Shown here piece by piece: positions 5,327-6,751 of a stretch of DNA of 6,751 bases. A program made the translations under genes and the position numbers. Source of the DNA: Desulfuromonadaceae bacterium UBA6124 (GTDB lineage: Bacteria; Desulfobacterota; Desulfuromonadia; Desulfuromonadales; Trichloromonadaceae); NCBI GenBank assembly GCA_002423365.1, contig DIVU01000327.1, forward strand, positions 1 to 6,751, in the 5' to 3' direction. Under the pieces are notes generated by a model. That model saw nothing but the letters and a program-made list of their open reading frames with translations. It made no database searches and was not told where the DNA came from. Every line of letters begins with the position of its first letter. The stretch's first letter is position 1.

Positions 5327-6259
5327 TCAGCAGACGCCGTAGCGCCCGGCGAGTTGTCGGACCTGCTCGGCGAATTCCTCCCGCAGGCTTGGCGGGCCGA
5401 GGATTTCCACCTGGGCGCCGAACCCTTGCAGCCACCAACGCAACTGGGCCGTGTCACGCACCTGCGCCTCCAGCAGAATCAGGCCGTCGGCCTGTTCGGT
5501 CAGTTTTTGTTCGGCGCTCAGGGGCGTTTCCTCGAACTGCCGGGCGGGATCGGGCGCGAAGAGCGCCCGCAGGGGCAGCAGCTCTTCCCCTTCGGGATAG
5601 CCGAAGGCGCCGGAGTCCACATACTCCTCTAAATCGAAATCTTCCGGGGTCAGAGCTGGAGTATCGAGAATCTGTGCCGCTTCGATGCGGTGAATGGCCA
5701 GCTGCTTGAGATCGGCGTAATGCCAGAAGGTGGCGACCAGATAGTGGGTCTGATCAACCACCACAATTCCGAGAGGATTGACGATCCGCTCTTGTGCCTG
5801 ATCCTCTCCCCGCCGCCGATAGGCGATAGACAGCTGCCGCCCGCGCAGAAGTCCGTCGTACACGACGAAAAGCACCTGCGAGTCGATCATGGGGGGCTGT
5901 AAAGGCTGGGTTCGGGACAGGACCGCGACCCGGTCGGGCCAGGTCGCCAGCGGTTGTGATTCGAGGTCGGCGAGGATTTTATCCCCCTGGCGAAAGTAGG
6001 GCGCGAGCAGGTCGAGGCAGGCTTCCGGTAGTAGCCGCCCCAGGTGCCGCCGGACCATCTTGAAGACCAGGGCGGCATAGGGGGACATCCCGGGGATATC
6101 GAACTGAACGGCATCCTTGGGCCAGAACCAGCCGGCGGGACGGTTGCCGTCGGAGCTCAGCTGAAATTCGCTCTCCAGCTTCTCCAGATCGCGCTGCACC
6201 GTGCGCAGCGTGGTCGGGTAGCCGCGCTCCTCCAGTTCGTCGCGCAGGGGAAACGACAC
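5327..6259 (-). CDS. WYL-domain transcriptional regulator, N-terminal HTH apparently truncated
   Basis: A 310-residue regulator of the DeoR-like HTH/WYL/WCX class. The frame opens with LRDELEERGYPTTLRTVQRDLEKL at about 5-28, the second half of a winged helix-turn-helix with its recognition helix. GWFWPKDAVQFDIPGMSPYAAL then leads into the linker region, the WYL domain lies near 130-200 (QTHYLVATFW at 170-179, with His replacing the Trp of the WYL signature; AIHRIEAAQIL at 188-198), and the WCX domain ends in RWWLQGFGAQVEILGPPSLREEF. WYL domains sense ligands, often nucleic acid or nucleotides, and such proteins frequently control defence or stress loci. Relatives usually carry about 25 more residues (a first helix ending in an IPR-P-like segment) before this point. 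Here the frame meets a TGA 36 bases above the GTG at 6259, with no ATG and no ribosome site. It is divergent from the ATPase gene. Family is sure; the start and functionality are not. Confidence 0.85.
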   Translation of the reverse strand: MSFPLRDELEERGYPTTLRTVQRDLEKLESEFQLSSDGNRPAGWFWPKDAVQFDIPGMSPYAALVFKMVRRHLGRLLPEACLDLLAPYFRQGDKILADLESQPLATWPDRVAVLSRTQPLQPPMIDSQVLFVVYDGLLRGRQLSIAYRRRGEDQAQERIVNPLGIVVVDQTHYLVATFWHYADLKQLAIHRIEAAQILDTPALTPEDFDLEEYVDSGAFGYPEGEELLPLRALFAPDPARQFEETPLSAEQKLTEQADGLILLEAQVRDTAQLRWWLQGFGAQVEILGPPSLREEFAEQVRQLAGRYGVC

Positions 6260-6300
6260 GGGCTGTCGCCATGCCCAGGTATGTATAGATCATGAGCCGA

Positions 6301-6314
6301 CGAAACTTTTTTCG
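6301..6314. repeat. Small inverted repeat in the WYL/ATPase divergent region
   Basis: CGAAA (6301-6305) and TTTCG (6310-6314) flank four bases in the gap between the divergent regulator and ATPase genes, a reasonable place for an operator. A second weak repeat, GGGC (6260-6263) with GCCC (6273-6276), brackets the region near the regulator start. TATAGAT (6284-6290) could be a -10 for the ATPase, but no matching -35 is seen. Confidence 0.25.
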
Positions 6315-6339
6315 CAAACTGAAAAGGAGGCTGGGCTGC

Positions 6340-6751
6340 ATGGTCGAACCCTATGAGCAATACGTCATTCTCACCTACCTGCTGCGACTGGCCACCGACA
6401 GCAGCCTCTCCACCCAGGTGATCGTCAAAGCCATGTCCGGACATCTGCCGAAACCGAAATCGTCCCTCGCCACCCCGTTCTGCCCGGAACTGATCCGGAC
6501 GGAGAGCGACCTGGAGCGCCTCACGCGCCAGCTCAAGCTGACCGGACGGAAGGACTTCTCCCTCTGCCTCTACGGTCCTCCCGGAACGGGTAAGTCGGCC
6601 TTTGTCCGCCATCTGGCAGAGGCCCTCGATCTGCCGGTGGTGATGAAGCGGGCCTCGGATCTGTTCAACGCCTATGTCGGCGAGACGGAAAAATCCATCG
6701 CCAAGGCCTTTCAGGAGGCGCTGGACAAGGAGGCGTTTCTGGTCTTCGATG
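6340..6751 (+). CDS. AAA+ ATPase, N-terminal 137 residues (runs off the window)
   Basis: An open frame continuing past the window end. Residues 1-35 are a helical head (EPYEQYVILTYLLRLATDSS), followed by a linker, LPKPKSSLATPF. CPELIRTESDLERLTRQL at 48-65 precedes the ATPase core: CLYGPPGTGKSAF with Walker A at 79-86 (Lys85, Ser86), KRASDLFNAYVGETEKSIAKAFQEA at 103-127 (substrate-loop and helix region typical of classical AAA enzymes), and Walker B FLVFD at 133-137, where the sequence stops before the expected Glu. This resembles Cdc48/spastin-like AAA unfoldase modules. The ATG at 6340 is preferred because AAGGAGG (6324-6330) lies 9 bases upstream. An in-frame ATG at 6292 would add the very basic MSRRNFFRKLKRRLGC. 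It is transcribed away from the WYL regulator, which may control it. Its role is unknown; remodelling or unfolding of a protein partner is the inferred activity. Confidence 0.9.
   Translation, partial: MVEPYEQYVILTYLLRLATDSSLSTQVIVKAMSGHLPKPKSSLATPFCPELIRTESDLERLTRQLKLTGRKDFSLCLYGPPGTGKSAFVRHLAEALDLPVVMKRASDLFNAYVGETEKSIAKAFQEALDKEAFLVFD

Noticed and set aside
6157..6612. Minus-strand frame opposite the ATPase, considered as the missing head of the WYL gene
   Set aside because: It contains a vaguely similar LYIPGHGDSP, but the surrounding residues do not form the expected first helix and it is antisense to a well-supported ATPase gene.

Overview
This 6.75 kb window is moderately GC-rich bacterial DNA with strong Shine-Dalgarno sites and compact gene spacing. 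The gene mix (a Sir2Tm-like sirtuin, an old yellow enzyme, two toxin-antitoxin modules, and a WYL regulator facing an AAA+ ATPase) and the codon use suggest an environmental proteobacterium. A Desulfuromonadales/Geobacter-like host is a guess from general resemblance; no marker gene fixes the taxonomy.

Layout, left to right. (1) At the left edge is the likely last 24 codons of a plus-strand gene. It converges, with a 7-bp gap, on a minus-strand AbiE-type (type IV) pair: AbiEi-like antitoxin/repressor (902-1684) then AbiEii-like nucleotidyltransferase toxin (84-905, TTG start overlapping the antitoxin stop). (2) A 256-bp divergent region (1685-1940) leads to a plus-strand metabolic block: a sirtuin deacylase (1941-2726), a small serine alpha/beta hydrolase (2770-3279), and an FMN-dependent old yellow enzyme reductase (3413-4477). 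(3) Two strong hairpins at 4488-4555 and 4592-4630 separate this block from a convergent type II toxin-antitoxin operon on the minus strand: Phd/YefM antitoxin (4933-5184) and RelE-type toxin (4648-4929). Its promoter lies inside a three-core TGTACA operator. (4) The right third holds a minus-strand WYL-domain regulator (5327-6259) whose DNA-binding head looks incomplete. It diverges from an AAA+ ATPase that begins at 6340 and runs off the window just inside Walker B.

How the parts fit: the two toxin-antitoxin modules are self-contained, autoregulated accessory units flanking a housekeeping-like stretch. Sirtuin and hydrolase probably share a transcript (43-bp gap); the reductase has a 133-bp leader and may have its own promoter. 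WYL proteins often control defence or stress loci, so the divergent WYL/ATPase pair is the least characterised unit here and the best candidate for something new. Only 137 residues of the ATPase and none of its downstream partners are visible. There is no rRNA, tRNA, CRISPR array, insertion sequence or origin, and no gene-free stretch longer than 300 bases.
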